A stretch of DNA of 64,000 nt from Rhodanobacter sp. (GCA_024711345.1 JANJTA010000017.1:62001-126000), one strand, 5' to 3'; counted from the first letter of the stretch, positions 41,163 through 53,384 are shown. Made by a program: numbers and translations. The notes: a model not told the origin generated them from the letters alone.

Positions 41163-42140
41163 TTACCTCAGCCAGCGCAGGTTGGCATCGGCGCCCGGGT
41201 GCGGCTCGCCCTGCAGCAGCAGGTGGCCGCCGGCGGCGAGGTTCGCGGCCAGCGCGCTGATCGGCGCGGACGCCTTGACGTACAGCAGCACGCCGTCGTT
41301 CTGCGCGCCCAGGGTCTGCACCTGCTTCACCGAAGGGTCGTCCTGCAGGATCGCCACCAGGCTGGCGTAATCCATCGCCGATTGCAGCCCGCTGACCCAC
41401 AGCTTGCCCTCGCTGGGGCCGGCGCCGATCACGTTGAGCTGCTTGCCGAGGCGATCGACCAGGCCGTTGCCGGCGTCGCCCAGCAACGTCTGCGCATCGG
41501 CGCCCTGATCGCTCCAGTGCTGCGCCTGGCCGCCCGAGACCAGCGTCCAGTCGGCGCCGCCATCGTGCAGCTTGCCAAGCAGCACCAGACCGGTGTGGTA
41601 CTGCCGGTTGACCGCCACCAGCGCGGCGGGATCGGCGGCGGCGACCTTGGCCGGATCGGGCGGATTGCCGTCGGGGTAGGCCACATTGGTGCCGCGCGCG
41701 GCGGCAGCGGCGGCCAGGCTGGCCAGCGCCGGCTGGTCGAGCAGGCGGCCGTCGCTGCCTTGCACCAGCAGCAGCACCGGCGGCCTGATGCCGGCGCTCT
41801 GCACGCCCAACTTGGTCACCAGCCGGCGCACCGTGCCCGGTTCGAACTCCACCTCCAGCACCAGCCCGGTCGCGGCACGCTGGTACTGGAACTTCTGCAC
41901 CATCGAGGCTGCGTTGCCTAGCGCCTCGCCGTAGCCGGCGTTGCCGCGCAGGTCCTGGCCACCGGCGACCCGCGTCAGCACCTGGCCGAGCGCGGTGGCG
42001 AAGGCCTGGTCGCGCTGGGCGTCGCTGGTGTCGGCCACCGGCACGACTACCGCATATGGCGAGCCGGCGACCTGCGCATGTGCCGCCGGCCAGGCGACAA
42101 ACAGCAGCAGGGTGACGATCAGCAGGCGGGACAGGCGCAT
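41163..42140 (-). CDS. Secreted DUF2066 protein
   Basis: A 325-residue protein with a signal peptide (LLIVTLLLFVAWPAAHAQ). PYAVVVPVADTSDAQRDQAF and the GLVLEVEFEP block match DUF2066, a family without known function that occurs upstream of perM/hda in many gammaproteobacteria. It is divergent from purM and is the first gene of a DUF2066-AI-2E-hda operon; 13 bp separate it from the next start. Confidence 0.87.
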   Translation of the reverse strand: MRLSRLLIVTLLLFVAWPAAHAQVAGSPYAVVVPVADTSDAQRDQAFATALGQVLTRVAGGQDLRGNAGYGEALGNAASMVQKFQYQRAATGLVLEVEFEPGTVRRLVTKLGVQSAGIRPPVLLLVQGSDGRLLDQPALASLAAAAAARGTNVAYPDGNPPDPAKVAAADPAALVAVNRQYHTGLVLLGKLHDGGADWTLVSGGQAQHWSDQGADAQTLLGDAGNGLVDRLGKQLNVIGAGPSEGKLWVSGLQSAMDYASLVAILQDDPSVKQVQTLGAQNDGVLLYVKASAPISALAANLAAGGHLLLQGEPHPGADANLRWLR

Positions 42141-42290
42141 GGGGGCATCTTCTGAGGGAAAGCTCGCCGGAAGTCTGCCCAATCGCCCCCCCTTCCGTCC
42201 ATCGCGACCGTCAGCCAACCCGGCGCCTGCGGCCGGCAGCGCCGTCACAAGCTGGTAAACTTGCACGTTTCGTCCACACCGGTTTCCGCC

Positions 42291-43325
42291 ATGTCTGACG
42301 CCCTCACCTACCGCGCCGCCGGCGTCGATATCGATGCCGGCAATGCGCTGGTCGAACGCATCAAGCCGCTGGTCAAGCGCACCTCCCGCCCCGAGGTGAT
42401 GGGTGGGCTGGGCGGGTTCGGCGGGCTGTTCAACCTGGGCGGCAAGTACAAGGAGCCCGTGCTGGTCTCCGGCACCGATGGCGTGGGCACCAAGCTCAAG
42501 CTGGCCCAGCAGCTTGGCCGCCACGACACGATCGGCATCGATCTGGTCGGCATGTGCGTCAACGACGTGCTGGTGCAGGGCGCCGAGCCGCTGTTCTTCC
42601 TCGACTACTTCGCCACCGGCAAGCTGGACGTGGACACCGCTGCCCGCGTGGTCGGCGGCATCGCCGCGGGCTGCGAGCTGGCCGGCTGCGCGCTGATCGG
42701 CGGCGAAACCGCCGAGATGCCGGACATGTACCCGCCCGGCGAATACGACCTGGCCGGCTTCACCGTGGGCGCGGTGGAGAAGTCGCAGATGCTCACCGGC
42801 ACGGCGATCGTGGCCGGCGACGTGGTGCTGGGCGTGGCTTCCAGCGGCCCGCACTCGAACGGCTATTCGCTGATCCGCAAGATCCTCGAGCGCGCCGGCC
42901 ATCCGTTCGAGCTCGACCTCGGCGGCGTGAAGCTGGCCGACGCGCTGATGGCGCCCACCACGATCTATGTGAAGCCGATGCTGGAGTTGCTGGGGGCGCA
43001 AAGCGCCGCCATCCACGGCATGGCCCACATCACCGGCGGCGGCCTCAAGGAAAACATCATCCGCGTGGTGCCGGACGGCCTCGGCATCGCGCTGGACGCC
43101 TCCGCCATCGTGCTGCCGCCGGTGTTCGACTGGCTGATGCGCGAGGGCAAGGTGACGCGCGAGGAAATGTGGCGCACGTTCAATTGCGGTGTCGGCTTCA
43201 CCGTGATCCTGCCGCCGGACGCGGTGGCCGGCGCCTCCGCGCTGCTGGCCAGGCACGGCCTGGCCAGCTCGGTGATCGGCGACATCGTGCCCGCCACCGG
43301 CGACGAGCGCGTGCGGATCGGCTGA
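42291..43325 (+). CDS. purM: Phosphoribosylformylglycinamidine cyclo-ligase PurM
   Basis: A 344-residue AIR synthetase, fifth step of purine synthesis. The N-terminal [16 protein letters not shown], the ATP/metal block [14 protein letters not shown] and the C-terminal [16 protein letters not shown] are diagnostic. The ATG at 42291 is chosen over 42261 because the typical PurM N-terminus starts close to it. A TAAACT -10-like box lies at 42256-42261. purN follows after 8 bp. Confidence 0.96.
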   Translation: MSDALTYRAAGVDIDAGNALVERIKPLVKRTSRPEVMGGLGGFGGLFNLGGKYKEPVLVSGTDGVGTKLKLAQQLGRHDTIGIDLVGMCVNDVLVQGAEPLFFLDYFATGKLDVDTAARVVGGIAAGCELAGCALIGGETAEMPDMYPPGEYDLAGFTVGAVEKSQMLTGTAIVAGDVVLGVASSGPHSNGYSLIRKILERAGHPFELDLGGVKLADALMAPTTIYVKPMLELLGAQSAAIHGMAHITGGGLKENIIRVVPDGLGIALDASAIVLPPVFDWLMREGKVTREEMWRTFNCGVGFTVILPPDAVAGASALLARHGLASSVIGDIVPATGDERVRIG

Positions 43326-43333
43326 ATCGCCTC

Positions 43334-44032
43334 ATGACCGTTGCTCCTGCCAAGGTTGCCGTGCTCGCCTCCGGGCGCGGCAGCAACCTCGCTGCGCTGC
43401 TCGAGGCGCGCGCGCGCGGCGAACTGCCGGTCGAGTTCGTGCTGGTCGGCAGCGACAAGGCCAGCGCGCCCGCGCTGCGCCTGGCCGAAGCCGCCGGCAT
43501 CCCGACGCTGGCGCTCGACCCGCGCAGCTACCCGGATCGGCGCGCTTTCGACGTCGACCTGTTCGCCCGCCTCAAAGCCAGCGGTGCCGAGTGGCTGGTG
43601 CTGGCCGGCTTCATGCGCGTGCTCGACGGCGAGGCGCTGCGGCCGTGGGTGGGACGCATCATCAACATCCACCCCTCGCTGCTGCCGAAATACCGCGGCC
43701 TGCACACCCACCGGCGCGCGCTGGAGGCGTGCGATGCCGAACACGGCGCCAGCGTGCATTTCGTCACCGCCGAGCTGGATGGCGGCCCGGTGATCGCGCA
43801 GGCCTGCCTGCCGATCGAGCCCGGCGACGACGAGGAGCGCCTGGCCCAGCGCCTGCTGCCGCTGGAACACCGGCTGCTGCCGGCGGTACTGCGCCTGCTG
43901 GCCGAAGGCCGGCTGCAGTGGGACGGCCGGGCGCCGCGTTTCGACGGTGAGCTGCTGGTGGCGCCGCTGCGGCTGGGTGACCACGGCCTGCAACCGCAGC
44001 AACGGCCTGCACCAGCGCCGTCCTCCCCGTGA
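43334..44032 (+). CDS. purN: Phosphoribosylglycinamide formyltransferase PurN
   Basis: A 232-residue GAR transformylase using formyl-tetrahydrofolate. VLASGRGSNLAALLEA binds the phosphate, INIHPSLLPKYRGLHTH contains the catalytic Asn-His, and the conserved aspartate is in FVTAELDGGPVI. Cotranscribed with purM, as is usual. Confidence 0.95.
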   Translation: MTVAPAKVAVLASGRGSNLAALLEARARGELPVEFVLVGSDKASAPALRLAEAAGIPTLALDPRSYPDRRAFDVDLFARLKASGAEWLVLAGFMRVLDGEALRPWVGRIINIHPSLLPKYRGLHTHRRALEACDAEHGASVHFVTAELDGGPVIAQACLPIEPGDDEERLAQRLLPLEHRLLPAVLRLLAEGRLQWDGRAPRFDGELLVAPLRLGDHGLQPQQRPAPAPSSP

Positions 44033-44119
44033 GGCGCCTTTCAACGGAGGCGGGTCAAGCGGAATGACGAGCGAGGCCGCCTTAGAACCGGTTCAGCCCC
44101 GCGTGGGCAGACTCGGCAC

Positions 44120-44827
44120 ATGACCATCCGATCCCTGCTCGCTTCCCTGTTCGGCCTCGGCCTGCTGCTTGGCGCCGGCGCCGCCACCGCCGCCGCGCCG
44201 CCGGCGTTCACCGCCACCTACAACGTGTCGCAGGGCGGCCAGCCGATGGGCCACGCCACGGTAAGCCTGCACGCGGCCGGCAACGGCGAGTGGATCTACC
44301 GCAAGGACGTCAAGGGCACCGGCGGACTGGCCGCGCTGCTGGCCGCCAGCGTGGCGGAAAGCTCACGCTTCTGCTGGAAGGGCGACGTGCCGGAGGCAAT
44401 CAGCTACGACTACCGGATGCAGACGGCGGTCAAGCAGAAACAGCGCCAGCTGGCGGTCGACTGGCCAGCCCAGCAGGTCCGCGTCGACGAAGGCAAGGGT
44501 CCGCACACCTACCGGGCCGTCCCCGGCATGGTCGAGCGCAATACCCTGGCGCTGGCGCTCGGCGTGGCCCTGCACGACGGCAAGCGGCAGCTCGCGCTGC
44601 CGGTGGCGGTACGCCAGGAAGTGCAGGTGCAGCACTTCAAGGTGACCGGCCAGGAAGCTATCGAGGTGCCGGCCGGCCGCTTCGACGCCCAACGGGTCGA
44701 CCGCACCGACGCCGACCGTGGCTTCAGCGCCTGGTACGCGCCCGACCGCTACCCGCTACCGGTGAAGCTGTCGCAGCACGATGGCGGCGACATGGTGATG
44801 GAGCTGGTGAGCTACAAAGCCGACTGA
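44120..44827 (+). CDS. Secreted DUF3108 protein
   Basis: A 235-residue protein with a signal peptide ([20 protein letters not shown]). [20 protein letters not shown] and [13 protein letters not shown] match DUF3108, a periplasmic beta-rich family of unknown role. It often follows purMN in xanthomonads. It starts 87 bp after purN. Confidence 0.87.
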   Translation: MTIRSLLASLFGLGLLLGAGAATAAAPPAFTATYNVSQGGQPMGHATVSLHAAGNGEWIYRKDVKGTGGLAALLAASVAESSRFCWKGDVPEAISYDYRMQTAVKQKQRQLAVDWPAQQVRVDEGKGPHTYRAVPGMVERNTLALALGVALHDGKRQLALPVAVRQEVQVQHFKVTGQEAIEVPAGRFDAQRVDRTDADRGFSAWYAPDRYPLPVKLSQHDGGDMVMELVSYKAD

Positions 44828-44851
44828 GCCGCCGTCCGGCGCAGCCTTGGC

Positions 44852-44950
44852 TGCAAGCCGGGGAGGCTGGGGGTAGCCTCGGGGTGGCGAGAAAGATCAA
44901 GAGCACGCCACCGCGGCCCTCCCCTGCTGCGCCATGGAGGGAACAAAACT
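44852..44950. repeat. Intergenic repeat, GGCCCTCCCCTGCTGCGCC family, copy 2
   Basis: Shares the exact 20-mer at 44914-44933 with the copy at 37508-37527 and the following GGAGGGAACAA (GGAGGGAGCAA there). The left part, GCCGGGGAGGCTGGGGGTAG, differs. It lies between convergent DUF3108 and murA genes, the same type of site as copy 1. Confidence 0.75.
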
Positions 44951-46541
<1,591 letters not shown>

Positions 46542-46596
46542 GCGGGAGTATGGGCAGCCGGCAGCGGATTCCCTTGCCGCCGGAACCCATGCGCTG

Positions 46597-46630
46597 GCAT
46601 TTATGACGTTAAAATGCGGACATGCCATGG
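46597..46630. promoter_or_regulatory. AT-rich divergent promoter region, bolA-like/kdsD
   Basis: The only AT-rich patch in the 192-bp gap. TTAAAAT (46609-46615) is a plausible -10 for kdsD, and CATAAAT on the minus strand for the bolA-like/murA operon. No clear -35 is seen for either. Confidence 0.4.
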
Positions 46631-46733
46631 TAATGGAAATCCGCGGGCGCAGAAATGACCGTGCTTCCAGCCGGCCCGAGCGGGGCCGCCAGCCGTGACC
46701 GCCCGGGCACCGTCCGCCCTTCATCGAGCCCCC

Positions 46734-47744
46734 ATGAACGCACGCATCGCCCCATCCGCCCCGATCGACCTCAACCCGGAGGCCGTCACCCGCAGCGCAC
46801 GCACGGTGATCGCCACCGAGGCGTCTGCCGTGGAGGCGCTGGAACCGCGGATCGGGCCGGCCTTCGTCGAAGCCTGCCGGCTGATCCTGGGCTGCCGCGG
46901 CCGCGTGGTGGTCAGCGGCATGGGCAAGTCCGGCCACGTCGGGCGCAAGATCGCCGCCACCCTGGCCTCCACCGGCACGCCGGCGTTCTTCGTGCACCCG
47001 GGCGAGGCCAGCCACGGCGACCTCGGCATGATCCTGCCGCAGGACGTGGTGCTGGCGATCTCCTACTCCGGCGAGACCGACGAGCTGCTGTTCATCCTGC
47101 CGGTGATCAAGCGCCAGGGCATCCCGCTGATTGCCATCACCGGCCGCCCCACCTCCTCGCTGGCCAGCCAGGCCGACGTGCATCTGGACGGCAGCATCTC
47201 CAGCGAGGCCTGTCCGCTGGGCCTGGCGCCGACCACCAGCACCACCGTGGCGCTGGTGCTGGGCGACGCGCTGGCGATCGCCCTGCTGGAGGCGCGCGGC
47301 TTCACCTCCGACGACTTCGCCCGCTCGCACCCGGCCGGCGCGCTGGGCCGGCGCCTGCTGCTGCACATCAGCGACGTGATGCACAGCGGCGACGAAGTGC
47401 CGCGGGTTTCCCCCGACGCCAGCCTCACCGCCGCGCTGGTCGAGATGACCCGCAAGCACCTGGGCATGACCGCGGTGGTCGACGCCGAGCAACGCCTGCT
47501 CGGCGTGTTCACCGACGGCGACCTGCGCCGCGCACTGGACGACGACGGCGTGGACCTGCGCGGCGCCACCGTGGCCGAGCTGATGACCCGCGGTCCGAAG
47601 ACGATCGGCCCCGACAAGCTGGCGGCCGAAGCAGCGCAGCTGATGGAGAAGTACCAGATCCACGCGCTGTTGGTGGTCGACGACGCGCAGCGCGTGGTCG
47701 GCGCGCTGAACATCCATGACCTGCTCCGCGCGCGGGTGGTCTGA
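46734..47744 (+). CDS. kdsD: Arabinose-5-phosphate isomerase KdsD
   Basis: A 336-residue KpsF/GutQ family enzyme making arabinose 5-phosphate for Kdo. The SIS domain has VVVSGMGKSGHVGRKIAATL and EASHGDLGMI, and two CBS domains follow (about 210-330). The ATG at 46734 is chosen over 46695, which would add 13 residues. First gene of the Kdo/Lpt cluster. Confidence 0.95.
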   Translation: MNARIAPSAPIDLNPEAVTRSARTVIATEASAVEALEPRIGPAFVEACRLILGCRGRVVVSGMGKSGHVGRKIAATLASTGTPAFFVHPGEASHGDLGMILPQDVVLAISYSGETDELLFILPVIKRQGIPLIAITGRPTSSLASQADVHLDGSISSEACPLGLAPTTSTTVALVLGDALAIALLEARGFTSDDFARSHPAGALGRRLLLHISDVMHSGDEVPRVSPDASLTAALVEMTRKHLGMTAVVDAEQRLLGVFTDGDLRRALDDDGVDLRGATVAELMTRGPKTIGPDKLAAEAAQLMEKYQIHALLVVDDAQRVVGALNIHDLLRARVV

Positions 47745-47749
47745 CGTCC

Positions 47750-47767
47750 GATTTGTCTCGACAAATC
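47750..47767. promoter_or_regulatory. Perfect inverted repeat between kdsD and kdsC
   Basis: GATTTGTC (47750-47757) and GACAAATC (47760-47767) are exact complements around TC. The sequence is AT-richer than its surroundings. A TTGACG (47790-47795) 23 bp later could be the -35 of a promoter for kdsC-lpt-rpoN. It may be an operator or a small hairpin; no T-run follows. Confidence 0.5.
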
Positions 47768-47829
47768 AGACCCATCAGGCATGCCGCTCTTGACGCTTTC
47801 CCATCACGCATAGCCAACAATCCCAAATC

Positions 47830-48381
47830 GTGCCCACCTCCCCCTACCTCGCCAACCTCCCCAGCGACCTGCTGTCCCGCGCCGCGAAGATCCGCGTGGC
47901 CGTGTTCGACGTGGACGGCACGCTGACCGACGGGCGCCTGTGGTACGGCGAGGACGGCCGCGAGACCAAGGTGTTCCACGTGCACGACGGGCTGGGCCTG
48001 AAGCGGCTGCATGCCAACGGCGTGCAGGTGGCGATCATCAGCGCGCGGATCAGCCACCCGGTGGCGCTGCGCGCCGAGGAGCTGGCCATCAGCCACGTCT
48101 ACCAGGGCCAGGGCGACAAGCGGGCCTGCCTGCGTGAGTTGCTCGACGCGCTGCAGCTGGCGCCCGCGCAGGCCGCGTTCATCGGCGACGACCTGCCCGA
48201 CCTGCCCCCGATGCGTCTTGCCGGGCTGGCGGTGGCGGTGGCCAACGCGCACCCCTGGGTGGCCGCCGCGGCGCACTGGCAAACCACGCGCGGCGGCGGC
48301 ATGGGCGCGGCGCGCGAGGTGTGCGACCTGATCCTGCACGCGCAGGGCAAGGACGCCGCCGAGCGGGAGCGCTGGCAATGA
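47830..48381 (+). CDS. kdsC: Kdo-8-phosphate phosphatase KdsC
   Basis: A 183-residue HAD-family phosphatase: VFDVDGTLTDG carries the nucleophile and acid/base aspartates, and FIGDDLPDLPPM the metal ligands. It removes phosphate from Kdo-8-phosphate before transfer to lipid A. GTG start. Its stop overlaps the lptC start (ATGA). Confidence 0.94.
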   Translation: MPTSPYLANLPSDLLSRAAKIRVAVFDVDGTLTDGRLWYGEDGRETKVFHVHDGLGLKRLHANGVQVAIISARISHPVALRAEELAISHVYQGQGDKRACLRELLDALQLAPAQAAFIGDDLPDLPPMRLAGLAVAVANAHPWVAAAAHWQTTRGGGMGAAREVCDLILHAQGKDAAERERWQ

Positions 48382-48974
48382 AGCTGCGCCGCTGGTTGCG
48401 CGACCGGCGCGTGCCGGCCGCGACTTTCGCCATCGCGCTCGCCGCGGGCGTGGCGCAGCTGCTGCTGTGGTGGTTCGGGCCGGCGCCGCGCAGCAGCGAC
48501 TTCGTCGGCCCGCCGCGCTCGGGCTACACCCTCACCGACGCACGCATGACCGAGTACGACGCCGAGGGCCGGCCCAGTTTCCACCTGCAGTCGCCGCACC
48601 TGGAGCGGCGCGAGGGCGACGACTCGCTGTACCTCAACGCGCCCACCTTCCAGCTGCCGTCCCACCAGGCCGGCGTGCCGGACTGGAAGGGCCAGTCGCT
48701 GTACGGCTGGGTCAACAAGGATGGCAGCCAGCTCAAGCTGCAGGGCCCGGTGGAAATGAACCGGACGGCGTTCGGCGACACGCCCGCCACCCACATGCAG
48801 ACCGCCGACGTCACCGCCTGGCCGAAACAGAACCGCCTGGAAACCGCCGCCCCGGCGCAGATGGTGCAGGGCGGCACTAGAATCAGCGGCGTCGGCATGC
48901 GTGCCGACCTCAACGACAAACACCTGGAGCTGCTCGATGATGTCCATGCCACCTTCCCGCCGCGCCAGCGCTAG
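48378..48974 (+). CDS. lptC: LPS export protein LptC
   Basis: A 198-residue bitopic protein: one N-terminal membrane helix (ATFAIALAAGVAQLLLWWFG), then a periplasmic beta-jellyroll (GYTLTDARMTEYDAEGRPSF). It links LptBFG to LptA. The start is fixed by the ATGA overlap with kdsC. Its 3' end overlaps lptA by 38 bp. Confidence 0.93.
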   Translation: MKLRRWLRDRRVPAATFAIALAAGVAQLLLWWFGPAPRSSDFVGPPRSGYTLTDARMTEYDAEGRPSFHLQSPHLERREGDDSLYLNAPTFQLPSHQAGVPDWKGQSLYGWVNKDGSQLKLQGPVEMNRTAFGDTPATHMQTADVTAWPKQNRLETAAPAQMVQGGTRISGVGMRADLNDKHLELLDDVHATFPPRQR

Positions 48975-49515
48975 GTTCGCGCTTGCCATCGCGGTCCTGG
49001 GCCTGCTCGCGGCCCAGCCGGCGCTGGCCAGGAAAAGCGACCGCCAGCAGGAAATGCAGGTCGCCGCGAAGAACTTCGACGGCTTCCAGAAGCCGAACAG
49101 CGTGAGCACGCTGACCGGCAACGTGGTGATCACCCAGGGCACGCTGAAGGCCACCGGCGCGCAGGCCAAGGTGTACTTCGACGCCGACACCCAGATCAGC
49201 CGGGTGGTCATCACCGGCAACCCGGCCCACCTCGAACAGCTGGACGACAACGGCAACCTGATGCTGGGCGACGCCGCCACGCTCGACTACGACAACCTCA
49301 AGGGCATCGCGGTGCTCAGCGGCAACGCCTCGGTCACCCAGAAGGGCCGCGGCGAAGCGCGCGGCGACCGGCTCACCTACAACACCGAAACCAGCCAGAT
49401 GACCGGCGAGAGCGCCGGCGACGGCCTGGTGCACATGACCTTCAAGCCCAAGCCGCAGGCGGCTGCCACGCCGGCTCCGGCCAGCAGCAGCTCCACGCCG
49501 CAGGAGCAGCCCTAA
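48937..49515 (+). CDS. lptA: Periplasmic LPS-binding protein LptA
   Basis: A 192-residue protein: signal peptide (ARFALAIAVLGLLAAQPALA), then OstA-type repeats (STLTGNVVITQGTLKATGAQ). It forms the periplasmic bridge for LPS. Three closely spaced ATGs (48937, 48940, 48946) are possible; GGAG 8 bases before 48937 favours the first. The C-terminus has an Ala/Pro/Ser tail. Confidence 0.93.
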   Translation: MMSMPPSRRASARFALAIAVLGLLAAQPALARKSDRQQEMQVAAKNFDGFQKPNSVSTLTGNVVITQGTLKATGAQAKVYFDADTQISRVVITGNPAHLEQLDDNGNLMLGDAATLDYDNLKGIAVLSGNASVTQKGRGEARGDRLTYNTETSQMTGESAGDGLVHMTFKPKPQAAATPAPASSSSTPQEQP

Positions 49516-49518
49516 CCG

Positions 49519-50238
<720 letters not shown>

Positions 50239-50338
50239 CACTTCCTGTCACGGCCGGTTTCCGCCCACGGCCGCTATGGCCGCACTCGCGGGCACGCGCT
50301 AGGATTGGGTCGATCCTCCCTTCCCCCGACTGGCTGGC

Positions 50339-51799
50339 ATGAAACCCGCACTGCAGTTTCGCCTCCACCAGCAGCTGACGCTGACGCCGCAACTGCAGCA
50401 GGCGATACGCCTGTTGCAGCTGTCGCAGCTGGAGCTGGAAGCCGAATTGCGGCAGATCGCCGAGAGCAACCCGTTGCTGGAGTTCGCCGAGGAAGTGGAG
50501 GACGAGGAGGCGATCGAGGACGTCGCCGCCGAAGGCGATTACCCCAGCGTCGACGCGGTCACCGCCGCCGGCAGCGAGGACGGCGAGGCCACCGATTGGT
50601 CCGACGGCGGCGTGGCCGAAACGCCGATCGACTTCTCCACCAGCAGCAGCGTCGGCAGCAGCAGCGGCAGCGGCACGCGCGGCGACGAGGATTTCGAACC
50701 GCAGAACGCCGCGCCTGAAACCCTGCAGCAGCACCTGTTGTGGCAGCTCAACCTGGCCTCGTTCACCCCCCGCCAGCACCTGATCGCCACCGTGCTGATC
50801 GACGCGCTGAACCCCGCCGGCTACCTGGCCGAGGGGCTGGAAGCCATCCTCGCCGCCTTGCCCGCCGACCTCGACGCCAGCATCGCCGAGATCGAGGAGG
50901 TACGCCGCTGCCTGCAGGGTTTCGACCCCGCCGGCGTGGGCAGCCTGGACCTGCGCGACTGCCTGCGCGTGCAACTGGAACAATTCGATCCGCTGACCCC
51001 GCACCGCGAGCTGGCGCTGCGCATCGTCGACACCGAGCTGGAGCTGCTGGCGCGCAACGACATCGCGCGGCTGGCGCGGCGCCTGCGCGCCGACGAGAAC
51101 GACGTGGCCGATGCCGCCGTGCTGATCCGCAGCCTCGACCCGCGCCCCGGCGCCGCGCTCGACGCCACCCCGGTGGAATACGTGGCGCCGGACGTCTACG
51201 CGCTGCGCGACGGCACCCGCTGGCGGGTCAGCCTGAATCCGGACGCGCAGCCGCGGCTGGGCCTGAACCAGCACTACTGCGGCCTGATCGCCCAGGCCCG
51301 CGGCGAGGACGCCAGCTGGATGCGCGGCCAGCTGCAGGAGGCGCGCTGGCTGATCAAGAGCCTGGAATCGCGCGCCGAGACCCTGCTGAAGGTCGCCGAG
51401 GCGATCGTGCGACGGCAGAGCGCGTTCCTCGACTACGGCCCCGAGGCGATGCACCCGCTGGTGCTGCGCGAGGTGGCCGAGGAGGTGGGGATGCACGAGT
51501 CCACCATCTCGCGCGTCACCACGCGCAAGTACCTGCACACCCCGCGCGGCACCTTCGAGCTGAAGTATTTCTTTTCCAGCGGCGTGTCCACCGAGGACGG
51601 CGGCAGCGCCTCGGCCACCGCGATCCAGGCCATGCTGCGCAAGCTGATCGAGGCCGAGGACGTGCGCAAGCCGTTGTCCGATCTGGCGATCGCCGAGGAA
51701 TTGCAGCGCAAGGGCATTCAGGTCGCCCGCCGCACCGTGGCCAAATACCGGGAGGGACTGCGCATACCCACCTCCAGCGAACGCCAGCGCGCGGGCTGA
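50339..51799 (+). CDS. rpoN: RNA polymerase sigma-54 factor RpoN
   Basis: A 486-residue sigma-54. The N-terminal region I is glutamine-rich (LHQQLTLTPQLQQAIRLLQL), followed by an acidic region II, and the C-terminal RpoN box ARRTVAKYRE reads -24 elements. The length is normal. It lies 100 bp after lptB, the usual order. Confidence 0.96.
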   Translation: MKPALQFRLHQQLTLTPQLQQAIRLLQLSQLELEAELRQIAESNPLLEFAEEVEDEEAIEDVAAEGDYPSVDAVTAAGSEDGEATDWSDGGVAETPIDFSTSSSVGSSSGSGTRGDEDFEPQNAAPETLQQHLLWQLNLASFTPRQHLIATVLIDALNPAGYLAEGLEAILAALPADLDASIAEIEEVRRCLQGFDPAGVGSLDLRDCLRVQLEQFDPLTPHRELALRIVDTELELLARNDIARLARRLRADENDVADAAVLIRSLDPRPGAALDATPVEYVAPDVYALRDGTRWRVSLNPDAQPRLGLNQHYCGLIAQARGEDASWMRGQLQEARWLIKSLESRAETLLKVAEAIVRRQSAFLDYGPEAMHPLVLREVAEEVGMHESTISRVTTRKYLHTPRGTFELKYFFSSGVSTEDGGSASATAIQAMLRKLIEAEDVRKPLSDLAIAEELQRKGIQVARRTVAKYREGLRIPTSSERQRAG

Positions 51800-51942
51800 T
51801 TGTCGCAGGCGCCCGCGGGAACTTGGTTATCGCCGAAACGTTCCCATACCAGAGACAGGATGATTGACGATGTGCGTCGCCCCGCGCGAGGCACGTCCAC
51901 CCGCCGCGAAACGCGGCACTGCACCACCAGAGGAGGCGCCCC

Positions 51943-52266
51943 ATGCAATTCCAACTCAGCGGTCAGCAGATTGAAGTCACCCCGGCCCTGCGCGACCACG
52001 CCACCGCCAAGCTCGACCGCCTCACCCGCCTCGACGACAAGTTGAAGAGCCTCGCCATCGTGCTGTCCGTCGACAAGCTGCAGCATCGCGCCGACGGCAC
52101 CCTGGGCGTCGTCGGCGCCACCTTGCACGCGGAGGCCACCGAGGCCGACATGTACGCCTCCATCGACGTGCTGTTCGACAAGCTGGTCGCCCAGCTGCGC
52201 AAGTACCGCGAGAAGGTCGCCGACAAGCACCAGCGCGAGACGCGCGACGAACGCCAGTACGGCTGA
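51943..52266 (+). CDS. hpf: Ribosome hibernation promoting factor HPF
   Basis: A 107-residue short-type [23 protein letters not shown] at the start and [20 protein letters not shown] in the second half are family motifs. It occupies the ribosomal decoding site and promotes 100S dimers in stationary phase. The 143-bp leader contains a GGGAAC...GTTCCC inverted repeat (51819-51847) and a strong GAGGAGG ribosome site. Confidence 0.93.
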   Translation: MQFQLSGQQIEVTPALRDHATAKLDRLTRLDDKLKSLAIVLSVDKLQHRADGTLGVVGATLHAEATEADMYASIDVLFDKLVAQLRKYREKVADKHQRETRDERQYG

Positions 52267-52290
52267 CCGAAACCACTTCCGGCCGACGGC

Positions 52291-52321
52291 GGCCCGCCCG
52301 TTCCGGGGCGGGCCGTTTTTG
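52291..52321 (+). terminator. Intrinsic terminator after hpf
   Basis: A 9-bp perfect stem, GGCCCGCCC (52291-52299) with GGGCGGGCC (52306-52314), followed by GTTTTTG. It ends the rpoN-hpf unit ahead of hprK. Confidence 0.92.
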
Positions 52322-52414
52322 CCTCCGCACGCGCGTATCTGCCCAAGCTGGCACAATGGCCGCACACCGCCGCGGCCCACCGACTACCGGCACGCGGCGC
52401 AAGGGAACGAAGGC

Positions 52415-53380
52415 TTGGACCGGATCAGCGCGCGACAACTCTATGACGGCGTCCACCAGCGCATGGCTTTGCGCTGGGTGTCGGGCATGCGCGGCGAGTC
52501 GCGCATGCTCGAGCCGGGCGTGGCGCAGGCGCGCCGGCCCTCGCTGATCGGCTACCTCAACATCATCTACCCGAACAAGATCCAGATCATCGGCTCGGAA
52601 GAGCTGAACTACCTCGACGGACTGGACTCGCGCCAGCGCTGGGAGGTGATGCACAAGATCGCCGCCTACCAGCCGGTGGCGCTGATCGTGACCAAGGACC
52701 AGGCCGTGCCGGCGGACCTGCGCGAGGTGGCCGAGGAAACCGATACGCCGCTGTGGATCAGCTCCAAGCGCGGCCATGAGCTGCTGACCTACCTGCAGTA
52801 CCACCTGGCGCGCATGCTGGCGGCCAAGGTCACCCTGCACGGCGTGTTCCTGGAAGTGTTCTCGATCGGCGTGCTGATCACCGGCGAGGCCGGCTCCGGC
52901 AAGAGCGAGCTGGCACTGGAACTGATCAGCCGCGGTCACCGGCTGGTGGCCGACGACGCCACCGAGTTCACCCTGATCGCGCCGGACGTGATCGACGGCA
53001 GCTGCCCCGAACTGCTGCAGGACCTGCTGGAGGTGCGCGGGCTGGGCGTGCTCAACGTGCGCGAGATGTTCGGCCACATGTCGGTCAAGGCCTCCAAGTA
53101 CCTGCGCCTGGTGGTACACCTGAAGCCGCTGCGCGACGGCGAGCTCAACCTGGACGCCGGCGGCGACGCGCTGACCCGCCTCACCGGCGACATCGGCCAT
53201 CGCGAGGTGTTCGACGTGAAGGTGCCGATGATCACCATCCCGGTGGCCTCCGGCCGCAACCTGGCGGTGCTGGTCGAGGCGGCGGTGCGCAGCCACGCCC
53301 TGAAAAGCAAGGGCATCGATCCGGCGCAGACCTTCATCGACCGCCAGGCGCACCAGCTGCGCCGATTGCCCCCATGGTGA
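52415..53380 (+). CDS. hprK: HPr kinase/phosphorylase HprK
   Basis: A 321-residue bifunctional enzyme that phosphorylates and dephosphorylates HPr at serine. The Walker [20 protein letters not shown] and the HprK signature [14 protein letters not shown] are intact. No ATG fits; a TTG at 52415 with AAGGGA upstream gives [12 protein letters not shown] and the usual length. An upstream in-frame ATG at 52319 lies in the terminator. No ptsN lies between hpf and hprK. Confidence 0.92.
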   Translation: MDRISARQLYDGVHQRMALRWVSGMRGESRMLEPGVAQARRPSLIGYLNIIYPNKIQIIGSEELNYLDGLDSRQRWEVMHKIAAYQPVALIVTKDQAVPADLREVAEETDTPLWISSKRGHELLTYLQYHLARMLAAKVTLHGVFLEVFSIGVLITGEAGSGKSELALELISRGHRLVADDATEFTLIAPDVIDGSCPELLQDLLEVRGLGVLNVREMFGHMSVKASKYLRLVVHLKPLRDGELNLDAGGDALTRLTGDIGHREVFDVKVPMITIPVASGRNLAVLVEAAVRSHALKSKGIDPAQTFIDRQAHQLRRLPPW

Positions 53381-53384
53381 AAGC

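Noticed and set aside
50641..50700. AGCAGC-rich stretch in rpoN as a possible repeat array
   Set aside because: It encodes the Ser/Gly linker of sigma-54 region II in frame; the repetition is codon use, not a DNA element.
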